DNA of 64,000 nt, taken from positions 436,501-500,500 of the forward strand of contig CM073325.1 of NCBI GenBank assembly GCA_037043015.1, given 5' to 3'. A program made the translations under genes and the position numbers. Positions 24,401 to 35,982 of this stretch are shown piece after piece. Each line of letters opens with the position of its first letter. Positions within the stretch are counted from its first letter, which is position 1. Under the pieces are notes generated by a model. It was given only the letters and a program-made list of their open reading frames with translations. It searched no databases and was not told the DNA's origin. The stretch is from Bryum argenteum (taxonomy: Eukaryota; Streptophyta; Bryopsida; Bryales; Bryaceae).

Positions 24401-27400
24401 AGCACAATTCCTAAGTTTTTATTTACACCAATTAACCAAACTTTTAACCAGAATACTAAAGCGGAAACATCTCATCTAAGAATTTAATGTTAGATTGATA
24501 ATCGAGACGTCTGCACCAATATCACCTACCTATGCTAGAAGGAGTTGTTAAGAAGTATTGACGATACTTTTCCTTCACCTGCTCCTCTGTCAGCGGCGGT
24601 GACATTGCTGACAAGATACAAACCCAAGAAGAAACTCTTAGTAGGCAAGTTCCACTCTCCATGTGTGCACATCACAGCATAGAGCTTGATATGAAGTGTA
24701 ACTCACTAGCACAATCATTGGATAGAACCTCACTTTCGTCAATTGGTAGTATATTTTGGAAAATGAAGAGATATAAGGATGCGAAACTGGTGGATTTGGG
24801 GTGGAAAGTGAACAAAAGAATTGCAAATTATTGTCAGATCTGGCAAGAGGGAAGAGCTTACTGACACAAATTTGACACAATAAAATTCAACCATTTTCAC
24901 TCCAAATCATCGCATGTCAAAATGCAAGATGGGATTATACCAATTTCATGTTATTCGATGTTATCGAACATATAATTATGTAGCTGTACACATCAGGTAC
25001 TTTCTCTCGATTAGAAATTAAATAAGTAATCTCTGATGCAGGCTGACTCCAACTAAGCCGTGCCTGGTTGAATTTGCTTTGGATTACGGTACTAATAAAG
25101 GAAGTGGCTTACCAGGGCATAAGCCCACGGGATACAGTCAATCACACCAGAGAAAATCTCCAAATTTATCCTCATTGGCTTATATGCCTCATGGATCTTG
25201 ACGTCACTCTCAGCTTCTACTTCTGCTCAAAAATAAATATCTGCTGGGAATCTAGACTCTAGAGTATGAGAGTAGAGGACCCGGACTGGGAAGTGGGAAC
25301 CACGTTGTCACAAGTCATTACGTGATCATTAGGGTAATTGTAATTGAAGAAAAAGATGTCAGGAGGTTGAAGAAGATGATATAATCGTCAGACTTGATGA
25401 AATCATCATGATAAGAGAAATGGCAATTGAAAGTAAACATAATGAAATGTAGCCATCCAATAAATTGGGAAGATATGGAAGCCATCCACATTCAAGACTC
25501 AGAATTTCAGAAATAGCTTGCTAGGTGGCTAAGCAATCTACGATGTAAAGTGAGGCTTGCGTTGTACATAAAAAAAGTGGATTTGAAGAAGAGTACTCAC
25601 CGGCAATAGCAGTTCCCACTGCTGCAGCAGCAAGACTGGCAACAGCAACGGGTCCTGTAAAACCCATGACAGCAGCACCAAGAGCTCCAAATGCGCCAGC
25701 ACCCACGCCTACTGCGGCAGCTGTGCCTGGGGAGAGCGACGTGTATCATGCAATAACATGCATGTGCATATAGTCATAGTTAGATACATGTTTGGCATAC
25801 ATGGAAATCTTCAAAACAAACACATCTTAACTTTAGTTAGTGTACGATCCATGTCCTTGTGACACTCAATTATCATGTATACGTTTGCATTGAGTGTGTA
25901 TTTCATTTATTATTTATTTTTTATTATTATCTCTACAAAATCAACGATATCACAGGAGCTACTTTTGAGAACATGACACTAAGGCTAGGGATGTTTTGTG
26001 GAGTGAGTGGTTGAGCAATGGAGGGCCAGCCTGGTGAGGAGGATGGACGCCTATGTAATAAGAATTCAGACGGCGATTCAGACCGCGCGTTCTGGAACAC
26101 TCTTAACTTTACGATGGTTTCCTCCTCCATTCACTTTCTACTCCCAACCACCATCATGCATCATGACTTTACACGACGTAATCTTTCGGAGTATCACGCG
26201 GAGTTTGATTATAAATATATATGGTAATTCATTAAGTAATCTAGCTTGTGGCACTTACAACTTACTCAGCTAGAGCAGAAGGACGGCTAGTTGGGATTGA
26301 CGCCTAGATATTAAGATAGGTGACAAGAAACTATTAGATTGAGATACCGGCAGTGAAGGCAGCGGCAGCCATCTCGGCCTGCTCCAGCACCCACATGACT
26401 ACAGCTGGATAGTCCACCATGCCCAGGTACCGAGTAGACCAGGGGTCTTTTTGAGTTGCTTTCGGATTAGTTACTGGTGCCTGTAAGTCGAATATGTGCA
26501 GCATCACTTAAAACCGTCTGACCCAACATGCAGATTTCAGTCTTCGGTATTCAACTTCTGTAAACTGCATGACAATATGCAGGCGCACAATATCTTCGCA
26601 GCAGTAGTTGAAAACAACCATTCCAGCGTATAGCCGATAGGAATTCCAATGAGAAGAAAGTTTCGCATGGGATGCAGAACGATGCAGGCCATTATGGCCG
26701 TCTGAGGAACATTTGAGTGAATCTCCAGTGAGGCAAATGATAGATAAATTTTCTGGAATAACACTCGATATCTATATTTAACGAATTTAAAAACCATCAA
26801 TGATTACCGAGAAGATGTTGTTTTGCGCCAGGATGTACACAGCGTCGGCAATGGAAACGTCGCCAGGAACCTCCACCACTAGAATGAAGCACAGCAAACC
26901 AAACGTAAGTAGTCAATGCAAGGTACGAATGCACTGAGAGTAGACTGTGCCCTGCACGAGGTTGATCGATTCTGGATGACTCCGGCACATCACTAAACTG
27001 AGCTGGGGGCCGTAGCTTAGAGAGACCCCAATTTCAGGATGCGAAGCGGCAGTGTATACGTTTGTAAGAGTATGTTCAGAATGTGCACAAGATAAAAAGT
27101 AAAAGCATGGACATGTGAGAGAGGATAGGGCGCTGCTGAGGAACGGTCCATGTTGCTGAGGGAGGGTTACGAAAGGTGCAGAGCAAGAATTTGGAAGTTG
27201 GAACCGTACCTTTGCCACTGGGAAGGTCCGGGAAGGATGAAACAGGGACTTTGGTGAAGGCGGCATTTAAGAGGTCACGAACACCTTGCGGCACACCTCG
27301 CTTATCGCCGTGCTCCTCCCAAAAGTCTCGCAGCTGCCAATCCATAGGTCTGGCCCCGCCCCCGGAGGACGCTGTCGCTGGGGCTGGTGATGGTGCTGAC

Positions 27401-27432
27401 ATCACCTCTGCTTCTCCTTGCGTGTCTGTCAT
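21429..27432 (-). CDS. SnRK1 gamma-type regulatory subunit, four CBS domains
   Basis: Eight exons (minus strand): 27432-27210, 26878-26808, 26480-26348, 25726-25601, 23242-23130, 22853-22587, 22226-22054 and 21774-21429. All junctions are GT-AG and the 1,452 nt give 483 aa in one frame. The N-terminus has an LRDFWEEHGD..., FTKVPVSSFPDLPSG motif like plant KIN-gamma proteins. CBS1 is in exons 2-3 (VPGDVSIADAVYILAQNNIF, RYLGMVDYPAVVMWVLEQ), CBS2 in exons 5-6 (RWAPFLPIQMEDSMLTVLLL), CBS3 in exons 6-7 (VKGVGGLPVVEG, GNISIRDVRF) and CBS4 in exon 8 (YHRIYVVEN, GVVTLRDIIG). Exon 4 is an Ala/Gly-rich hydrophobic insert between CBS1 and CBS2. Gamma subunits of the SNF1/AMPK class bind adenine nucleotides through CBS pairs and assemble with the kinase; nucleotide binding here is unproven. 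I chose M at 27432; an in-frame ATG at 27489 would add 19 residues. No defects seen. Confidence 0.93.
23243..25600. other. 2.36-kb intron 4 of the CBS gene
   Basis: The largest intron of the gamma-subunit gene. Its middle (~23450-25550) is more AT-rich than the flanking exons and looks like intergenic DNA, which suggests a past repeat insertion. I found no terminal repeats or coding remnant. Confidence 0.6.
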
Positions 27433-29164
27433 TGGACCTGCCCGCCCTGACGCACGTGCCGAATATGCGACTCTGTTACTGGAGATCAATCAAAGACAAT
27501 CGTCATCTGTCCGTGCCTTTTACTTATTACGATTCTGTAAAGCTCAATCATAGTTTCCTGTCATAGTTTTATTTACCAACTCTAGTCAGTCAAAGTCGCT
27601 CATTCTCGTGCAGGGCACATCTTGTTTGTACCTACAGTTCTGAAAAGCTAGCATACTATCTATTCGCCACATCAACTGTTTACATGAACCGTACGCGCTG
27701 TTACATGTTTGAATGCATGCATGGGATTTATCTGCTAGCGCCAAGTTTGATTTCCGTGCATTACTACTGCTTTTTAGTTCAGTTCTGGTTCGATCAGTTC
27801 AGCAGCATGATTATATCAATCTCTAACATTGCCAGAGAGCATGCAGATAGAGATCGCATATCGTAGCAGCTACTGTGGACATTATCTTAGTACCAATCGT
27901 AATGTCGTTCTTAAATCTGAGGTATAGAACTTTCATCTCCAAATTAGTTGTCACAGTCATGAACTTGGACCATAGCAAAGCAGTATCAAAGTGAAGCCTT
28001 CCCAGTATAACGATTGTGCAATTACATGCCACTGGACGACAATCGTGAAATCTACATCAATATTATAGTTTCAGCAATATATCTCTGCAAAAGGACAGTC
28101 TTCTTTCAATATACCCTCATGATCGACACCATCCTCGCTGTAAGCTTCTCTCCATCGCAACCCCAATAGTCAAGACTATGATTTGAAAAGCTACGTTTTG
28201 TAAGATTGGTCATATCCCATCTGCCAGTTTGACATATTGTGAAGTGAGGTTGGTTGCGATTTTTTGTGCTAGTGCCGGATCACCTGTCTAGGTCAAATAT
28301 GTCATTTCAGCTGCTCACTCTTGCTACGATCTCCAGATATTCTTTCAAAACCTATGATACTTGTAGATTGCGTACCTTAACACGATTGCCGCGACACTTC
28401 AAACCAGCCGCACGTCAGAGCTAAGTTTAATCTGCTTCCTGGTTATGAGTTATAACCAGCATCTCCTGTCCTGAGTCACCGAAGCAGGGAAAGTATGTGC
28501 AATGCAACGGAGTTGCTGTCATTCGATTGATAGGGCATGCAGCTTTATTTTCCTCTGTTTCCCACTGCGACGATACAGAGGTAAATTTCTTAGCGTGGAA
28601 GTACTACATGTTATGTCGTGATAAGTTACGATAACACATCGAGAAGTTTGAGTTATGCAGTAGACGACTAACAGCAATCCAATCCAGGTAACCTGTACGT
28701 GGGACTGCTATTGAGGATCTTGAAATGAAGCGTCATCACAAGCATCGGTAACGATGAGGAAGATTGGATGAAGTGCAATCATAATGCCGACCGATCGAGA
28801 GAGGTACGTTGTGCTTCACATGTACTTACGAGGGCAACCAAGAAGCACTTCGCGTCCTTGTTCGCATGCAGTGGACATGTAAAGAAATCTGTAGACATTA
28901 GTTCCAACTGTCGAACCGTCACGATGTGGAGGTTGCCATCTGGCCTTCTGAGCCAACGCCACAGCGTGATCCTCGCAAGTAGTCACCATCTAATCATATC
29001 ATATCACATTCCATTGCATTTGCTGCTCCTACACGTTTTGATATTCCGGCCGGTCTTGATGGTAGCTCTGGTCGTTTCTCAAGGTCGTCTACAACCTCAT
29101 TTTCACCGTACCAATTGTGAGGTCTGTTGTAATATACAGTATACGTCTCAATGCTGTCAAATGA
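27433..29164. other. 5' flank of CBS gene and intergenic
   Basis: No supported gene. GCATGCA (RY-type) motifs occur near 27717 and 28866. Whether they act on the gamma-subunit gene cannot be told from sequence. Confidence 0.45.
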
Positions 29165-29258
29165 AACCCTGATCAAGTTATGCGGCAGCAGTCATCAACT
29201 GTAACCCTGATCAAGTTATGCGGCATCAGTGATCAAATGTAACCCTGATCAAGTTACC
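29165..29258 (+). repeat. 38-bp tandem repeat, 2.5 copies
   Basis: Unit 'aaccctgatcaagttatgcg...' starts at 29165, 29203 and 29241. Copies differ at a few positions (agcagtcatcaact against atcagtgatcaaat). Each unit contains a TGATCA palindrome. Confidence 0.95.
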
Positions 29259-30479
29259 AATTCGTTACACTATATTTATCAGGTGAAGATAAAGAGATGT
29301 GAAGGCATTCTTCTCGCGTGCAGTATCTGTAAAGAGAGCTGTGCACTGAAATGCGCACCTAAACCACGTACTTCTGATCTTCGCCACTAACCCTTAAAGG
29401 TCCTACGGGAGGCGTAAATCAGTGACCAAGAATATGTTCTGCTCTTCAAATTTAGTAGGATAATCAAAGGCATGTTTTGGGAATTCAACCGTATGGATGT
29501 GACAATTAATGTGCTCTATGTCTAAAGATTTATTGCGAAGTGATCAATCTTGAAGTTTGTGGTGAGATAGTATGAAAAGAAATCAAAAGACAATGATTTA
29601 TATTAGCTGCAAGCTCTTGACATTTTTAGAAAAATGCATGTAATAACTATGACTCAATTCCAACTGTGATCAAAAGTGTATATATGGTGCGCATGCCTCA
29701 AAAAAAATGGGGAGAAAACATTTGAGCCAATTGATTGCAATCCGGGTATGACTTCTCCTATGTATTTGCATACGTTTATTCAAATCTGCATTGAAATTTT
29801 TGAAGACCACAAGATATGTCACAGAATGGCACGAGCAATGTATCTGTTTCAATACAAACTTCCTTTCAGAGTAGACTCCAAGGTACAAAAGAGAAGGCAT
29901 GCAAATTCATAAAAGCACGATATATTGGCGACAACATCATGGCATCATGCTCAACCCTTTAAAGGGTTAACCCTTGAACACCGAGGAAGGAGAAACAAAA
30001 TTTCCCTTCATTGTTTTCTTTGACCTCATTTTGAGAAGAGTGCATTGCTTTCTCTTGGTATCCAATTGTGTAGAAATGAATTGGATCATGACTTCCTTGA
30101 AGAAATTGCTCAAAAATTTAATGGTTGACGAAAAAGGTTAGCATTTAAACAACATTTAAAATTGTAAGTTGTATATTGGTAGTAAAATTTGTGATTTGCG
30201 TGATGTACCATTTTAACCATCAATAGAATTTTGCACAAATAATTCTTAAAATCAGATTTGGTTCATATGTGTATTATGTCCTTATCTATTTATTGACATA
30301 CTATTAAGGTACTTGTCGTCCCCATGGATAAAAGCCCCCTACATAATGTAAAGGTGCAAGTATAGTCTGTACAAAAGTACCTCCTTCTTCAAGTATAATA
30401 TCACATCTATGTAATGTTGATAATAAACAAACTAAAATTTAATTCCAAAAAATAATTATTTATTTTGGGTGACACGATT
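29259..30479. other. Intergenic, no gene seen
   Basis: AT-rich with no recognisable coding content. Contains 'cctttaaagggttaaccctt' near 29955, a short palindrome-rich spot. Confidence 0.5.
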
Positions 30480-30700
30480 CTTTGTTTCATGTCCCTTGTT
30501 TGAGACTCCTAGCCCCCCTTCCCCTCCTCCCTCTACGCTCTTCATGTCTCATCCCTCGTCCCCGCCTCCCCGCTCTCCATGTCTCTTACCCCTCCACCTT
30601 CTCCATGTCCCGTCTCCCCTCTCCTCTCTCCTCTCCGTGTCTTGTCTCCCCTCTCTCCTCTCCATGTCCCGTCCAGGCCCATCTCTGTACCCCGGGCCCC
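30480..30700 (+). repeat. Polypyrimidine tract with TCTCCATGTCTC units
   Basis: Degenerate repeats of 'ctctccatgtctc' and 'cccctctcctctc' produce Pro/Ser/Leu-rich open frames on both strands. Lack of domains and frame-independent openness argue for a simple-sequence tract and not a gene. Confidence 0.75.
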
Positions 30701-32353
30701 CTTTTTTGTGGCTCAGGCCCATTCTACATATTTTGGATCCTAGCACCCAACCCCTTGTTCTGGTCGTCATTCTCTTGATTGCCGTCTCTCGTCCCTTGTC
30801 CCGATTTTCCATTCCTCGTTTCCCATCCTCTACCTCAAGTTCATTCTCGTTTGTTTCCTCATTCTTAGGTTTTTGCCCCTTAATCTCGTAATCCATCTTA
30901 ATTCGTTCTCATATTCCCTCATTTTTGGTCCCCGTTTCATTAGAGAGAATGTGTGGTCTCAGGAAGGCCAACTTCCTTTTCCAAATACGGTCGAAATTAA
31001 TCTCAAAAATATAGGCACCACCTTGGCATATGGTCATACAGGGTGAAAGCATTGGATTTGGAGCAAATGACTACCAATCACAACACAATTACCCAAAATA
31101 TAAAATAAGCACGTACCATGGTTTAGGTATCTTTGGAACCATAATATATTGATGTAACATTGTCCTTGTTTGCTACACCATGAACACGCAATTAAGCAAT
31201 TATGCACTTGGCCAAGTGCGCTAATTGGCACTCAATAACAACAAGATTTTGAGCGGAAATGTTTTTTGGAAGGAAAAAAAATCCAAAAATCCCTATTTTT
31301 TCTTTGCTATATTTTTGTGACAATTTCATGATATATTGGTTTCTCAATGTGTACATAATTGAATAATTTTCACTAATTCCATAAGATTGTGCATATTGTG
31401 CATGCACTGAATTTGAACTAATGAAAAATACTATTGATTAATAATAAATCTTTTGCCAATCATGTTTTATTGCTTTGTGAACATTGCCAAATAATCATGT
31501 TTAAACATTGCCAACATTTGTTTTATTACTTGTGCACCACATGTAAACTTCCATGTTGTACATATATACATATGGCTCTATATATAGTATTTTTGGCATT
31601 CATGAAACAAATATACTTCATAAGAGATATAAGGCCAACATGTGCTATTCAACAAGAAAATATGGAGCATCTCACTCTATATTATATGCAAATCTATACA
31701 AAAAATTCATAACCATACTTGAGTAACTAATAATAGTAAAGACTATAATCAAACTATTAATGATAATACTATAATCAAACATGTATAATAATATAACCAA
31801 ACTTTTGATACCTAATTCAAATATATCAATCAAACATAACAATCCTATCATTAAACCATCCGTGCTTCTCCCAATCGTTGTCAATTGTAGAATTTGTTCT
31901 GGTGGTGCAAGCCATAGCAACCTGAATATCAATGAAACACAATATCATCATGGTCAACATTAATATAGTCTAACATAGTAATTTTTACTTGTTCAATTTT
32001 AAAAATAACCTCATGTGAAAGATGTTCAATAGTTAAAGAATCTCGAATACAATGGTCTATGTCTCGGTAAATTCTATTACTTTTGTGGTATATTCAGATT
32101 TTATTTAAACTTTTTAAAATGACTTCATGTGAATCATGTTAATTGCAAAATCTCTAAACTATATATTTATTATATCTTGCTAAATTCTAGAACAATTTTT
32201 AATTTTGAGTTATTTTAAAAAATTAACAATAGTTGCACAATCTTCGAACTGAATTTATACTTATTATGTCTCGCAAAATAATAGAATTCTTTTAATTTTT
32301 TAATTTTTTACTTTTTTAATTTATTGATTGTTTAATTTTTTAAGCTAGGGGTA
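30701..32353. other. Intergenic, no gene seen
   Basis: AT-rich. From 31179 it lies inside the possible large inverted-repeat element described separately. Confidence 0.5.
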
Positions 32354-33411
32354 GTTGATTTCCTTCAAGGGGTGTGCGTGCACACATTCCTTGTGGAGAA
32401 GGAGAAAATTTTAAAAAAATAAATAAAAATAATAATAATAAAAAAGAAAAAGAAAAAAAAGATGACTGATTTCCTCTAAGGGGGGTGCGTACGCACACCC
32501 CTGGAGCATTCCCTGGAGGCACAAAACAATATAAAAAGTTGAAAATAAAAAATAAAAAAAAATAAAAAAAATAAAAAAAAATAAAAAAATTGGATGGCTG
32601 ATTTGTGCAATTTGGATGGCTGATTTGTTAAACCATCCGCATCCAGCCGGTTTTGTGTCACGGTCGGAAGTGAGTCTGGCCGTTCCATGTGAAGCGATGT
32701 GAGAATTGAACAGAACGGAAGAAACCCTAGAATGAATCACTGTGTGCTTTCACATGTCCTGATATTTTGGTCTTTGTGGGAATTTGAGCGGTCATGCGTG
32801 CGAGGGACCATCCTCGGGTACAAAAGGTATGCTCACGCCAACGAACCAACCCTCTAGTTCACAAGCTCCTCCTCGAATCCAAGCTCGAATCCAAGCTCCT
32901 CCTCGAAAACGCCACTCCACGCCGCGATCCATCAAAACTCCACCCTTCTAACCGAAAAAGCTTGCTAGGGCAAAACCCAATGCGATAGTGGCATGAGCCG
33001 TGAGGGCAAGCAAAGTCTTTGGCCACCGATCCTCGGCGGCGGATCGGGAGCGGGGGAGGTCGGCGCAATGAGATGGGTGAGAATGAGAAGTGGGTCGGCC
33101 CTCGAATCATGCACGAGAAGTAGCGGGAGGGTGGAGCCGAGTCGAATGCGGCGATTGTTGTATTGAGAGATGGGGAAGGAAAGGAGACGAGATGAGAAGG
33201 GAGATGAGCTTGAAGAGGATCGAGTCAACAAGAGCATTTGGTGCTACAAAGCAGAAGAATAATCGGGTGTGACGGCGATGATGGCTCCTGCCGCCTCCGT
33301 TATCGCCGCCGCCGCCACAAACCCTAAAAAAGTTTTTTTTTTTTTTTTCTCCACTGAATCTTTGCGGGGTGTGCGGGCGCACCCTTGGAGGGAATCAGCC
33401 ATCTTCTTCTT

Positions 33412-33459
<48 letters not shown>

Positions 33460-33722
33460 TCCGCCTTCAGGGAATGCTTCAGGGGTGTGTATGCACGCCC
33501 CTTGGAGGAAATTAGCCATCCGTTTTTTTAAAAAAAATTAACAACTTTTTTTAAAAATAATTTTTTAAACTTTTTTATAATTATATTTATTTATCTGTCC
33601 ATTTATTTATCTTTTTTTTATTTTGTTTATTTTTTTATTTTTTACTTTTTTGGTTTGTTTGCTGCCTCCAAGGAATATTTCAGGGGTGTAGATATGCACA
33701 CCCCTTGAAGGAAATCAACCAA
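32354..33722. repeat. Five copies of a palindromic GGGGTGTGC..GCACACCCC repeat
   Basis: Copies at about 32354-32396, 32464-32522, 33352-33403, 33465-33520 and 33664-33721. Each has a core of the form AGGGGTGTGnnnGCACNCCCCTTGG flanked by GGAGGAAATCAGCCATC and CCAGGGAATGCTTC. The first two are inverted relative to the last three. Long A or T runs abut most copies. The 32464 and 33465 copies form ~55-bp inverted repeats bracketing about 0.95 kb of GC-richer sequence. Confidence 0.8.
32523..33351. other. GC-richer segment between inverted repeats, no clear gene
   Basis: Composition changes at about 32640-33330. Overlapping open frames exist on both strands but none shows a recognisable domain. 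It may be a fragment of host sequence carried between the inverted repeats, as in transduplicating elements; this is inference from composition only. Confidence 0.4.
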
Positions 33723-34733
33723 CCTTGTATTTAAAACCTTTTAAATATTTTTTAAAACCTTTTAAATATATATATTTTTTTTTTTTTTTTTTTTTGCTAC
33801 CTCCAAGGAATCCTCCGAATGTAATAAAAAAATGAATTCAAAATAAAGTGTTAAGTTGAGGAAATGTCTGATCAAAGGTGTTTGAATTGCTGCATGAAAA
33901 CAATTTTGTTGTATCTTAAGTTTTTTTTTGAAAAATTTCTAATATGAAAACATCTTAATGATTTCAATAGAAGACTTTTTAAATCTAGGGGTTACTGTTT
34001 CACTAATATTTGAGTTTTTGTTGTATGTTGTGAACCAGAAAGAGTCATGACAGGCCCTAGTTGGAGGAGAAATCACAATGTATTTGGAATACAGGTTCCA
34101 AGCAACATTCGCATTATCCAATCTGCAAAGGCTCACATATTAGAATATATTGTTATGCAAACCGAAGCTATCGACGATGACCGGTTGTAAGCAACATTAA
34201 ATACTAGTATGTAATCCGAGTGTTTTGTGTATGCTAGGTGTTTCTAGGTGTATATATGTACTAGATAGTACAAGATTGCAAAGATGATTTGTAGACAAGT
34301 TCTTGCGATAGACATATGGATTGAATTTCATTGTATTATGAGATTGTATGATATGGAATATATTTTTATCAAATGTCCATTGATGCCTAGTTTTGTAAAC
34401 AATTTGGTGCTTACGTCATTCTGCTCACCAAAAATGTATAAACTACAATCTACACAAAACTTTTGCAGCATATAATATATATTTCAAATATCCTTGGATA
34501 AAGATAATTATATTATTTATAGGAATTTATAAAAAAAATAGGTTGGCAATGCCATTAAAAGACTTCTTATATTACCACTTTTGACAATACGCAATATTCT
34601 CACATAACAACTTTTTTATAAAAAAAATTAAGTTGAAAATTTAAAAAATCATTTTTGCACACAATGACCGTCGTAGTACCTCAAGTGCACTTTTAAATGG
34701 CCAAGTGCATAATTGCTTAATTGCGTGTTCATG

Positions 34734-35239
34734 TAAGTTGCGAATTGTATGAAAAATGATGCAAAGTGAGGACATGTTGTGCGGCATAGAAGAATACAGC
34801 AGTGGAGTTGTGGCAGGTGGTCAATAATGTGACCGCTACCAAGCTTCCTCAATTTTTCAAAAGAACGGCGAGAATCACCACTTAGCTAGTGGCTAGTTGC
34901 GGTTGTGCCTTTCCTCTAAGTTGTCATTGCAGAGTGTTCCTCATGCTAGCTGCTGCAATTCTTTCGAGTCGAGTTTGGCTTGTAAGTATTGAAAATCAAG
35001 GAACACACTGAACACGTAATTCGTTATAATGGTATTATGCAGTGATTTTGAAAAATGTGGGTTTAGGCAGGGTTGTCTTGCTAGACACAGACGGACGTCA
35101 GACAGACATGACATGTCAGACAGACATTGAGCCTCAAAATGTCTAATAGAATCTACAGAATCTTTTTTTTACCCTGGATTTACCCTGTCCACGTTGCATC
35201 CTACGTAGCTGCCACGTGGCATGTACAGCTCAGCAATAC
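34734..35239. other. Intergenic, no gene seen
   Basis: Mixed composition. A 'cagacagacat' short repeat occurs around 35090-35127. No coding support. Confidence 0.5.
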
Positions 35240-35575
35240 GGGTCGCGACCGCGCCACGTAGGACTGGACCGGCGGTCGTGTCATCTAGACCGGCGGTCGC
35301 CTTGGCTGGACCGGCGGTCGCCTTCTCTGGACCGGCGGTCGCCTTAGCGACCGACGATCGCCCAGGTCGACCGACGATCGCCCAGGGTCGACCGACGATC
35401 GCCCATGGTCGAATGACGATCGCCCATGGTCGACCGACGATCGCCCATGAGCGACCGACGATCGCCCATGAGCGACCGACGATCGCCCAGGGCGACCGGC
35501 GGTCTCGCTAGACCGGCGGTCTCGCTGGACCGGCGGTCGCCTATTCTGGCCCCTGGACCGGTGGTCGCCTAGGCT
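35240..35575. repeat. GC-dyad array 1
   Basis: About 15 units of 'gaccggcggtcgcc' and 'gaccgacgatcgccca', mostly at 20-21-bp spacing in the centre. The core GACCGNCGGTC is a near-perfect dyad. This is the only array not followed by a recognisable member of the F(R/P)GW family. It lies ~410 bp beyond the 3' end of the kinase pseudogene. Flanks are AT-rich. Confidence 0.9.
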
Positions 35576-35982
35576 GGCCTTGCATTGGAGGCTTCCCCCG
35601 AGTAGAATAAGTAAATTTTTTTATCCAACATTATCCAAAATTCTTCCGTTCACGTTTTTAAACGTAGATGAAGCATTAAGAATTCAAGATGAAACAAATT
35701 ACAACAATCCACAAACCCCTGAAGAAAAGGCTAACATCAACCATGAGGTTTGAAACTCATGTAACAAAAAATGTGGTGACATACATACGTGACTAGTGTA
35801 AAAAGGGAACATAATTATAAGAGTTGCAAAAATCTATTAGATTTGGAACAATATGTCAAAAAGTAGATTGTATATATTGCAAGTATGAAATGTGAATTAC
35901 ATGGCTAAATGAGCACTCAATGACGTGAGATGGTCATCCAAAGGAGTCTATGAATTGCAAGAAGATATACTGATATTATAAA

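Larger units (their letters stand above)
31179..34733. mobile_element. Possible 3.55-kb element with 36-bp inverted ends
   Basis: A 36-bp sequence starting 'catgaacacgcaattaagca' at 31179-31214 occurs as an exact inverted copy at 34698-34733. Each arm is followed inward by a GCACTT..AAGTGC dyad (perfect 16-bp palindrome on the left, looser on the right). No transposase is seen between them. This could be a non-autonomous DNA element, or two oppositely oriented solo repeats. I could not establish a target duplication, so the boundaries are tentative. Confidence 0.5.

Noticed and set aside
30469-30891. 140-aa Pro/Ser-rich open frame
   Set aside because: Several frames on both strands are open over the same polypyrimidine repeat, and no domain is seen. 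Treated as simple sequence.
33269-33541. Poly-Phe open frames
   Set aside because: Produced by long T runs between palindromic repeats; no coding signal.
35221-35511. 96-aa open frame with repeated IAHGRPT
   Set aside because: Translation of the GC-dyad array; the same array elsewhere is not in a constant frame and lies in promoters.
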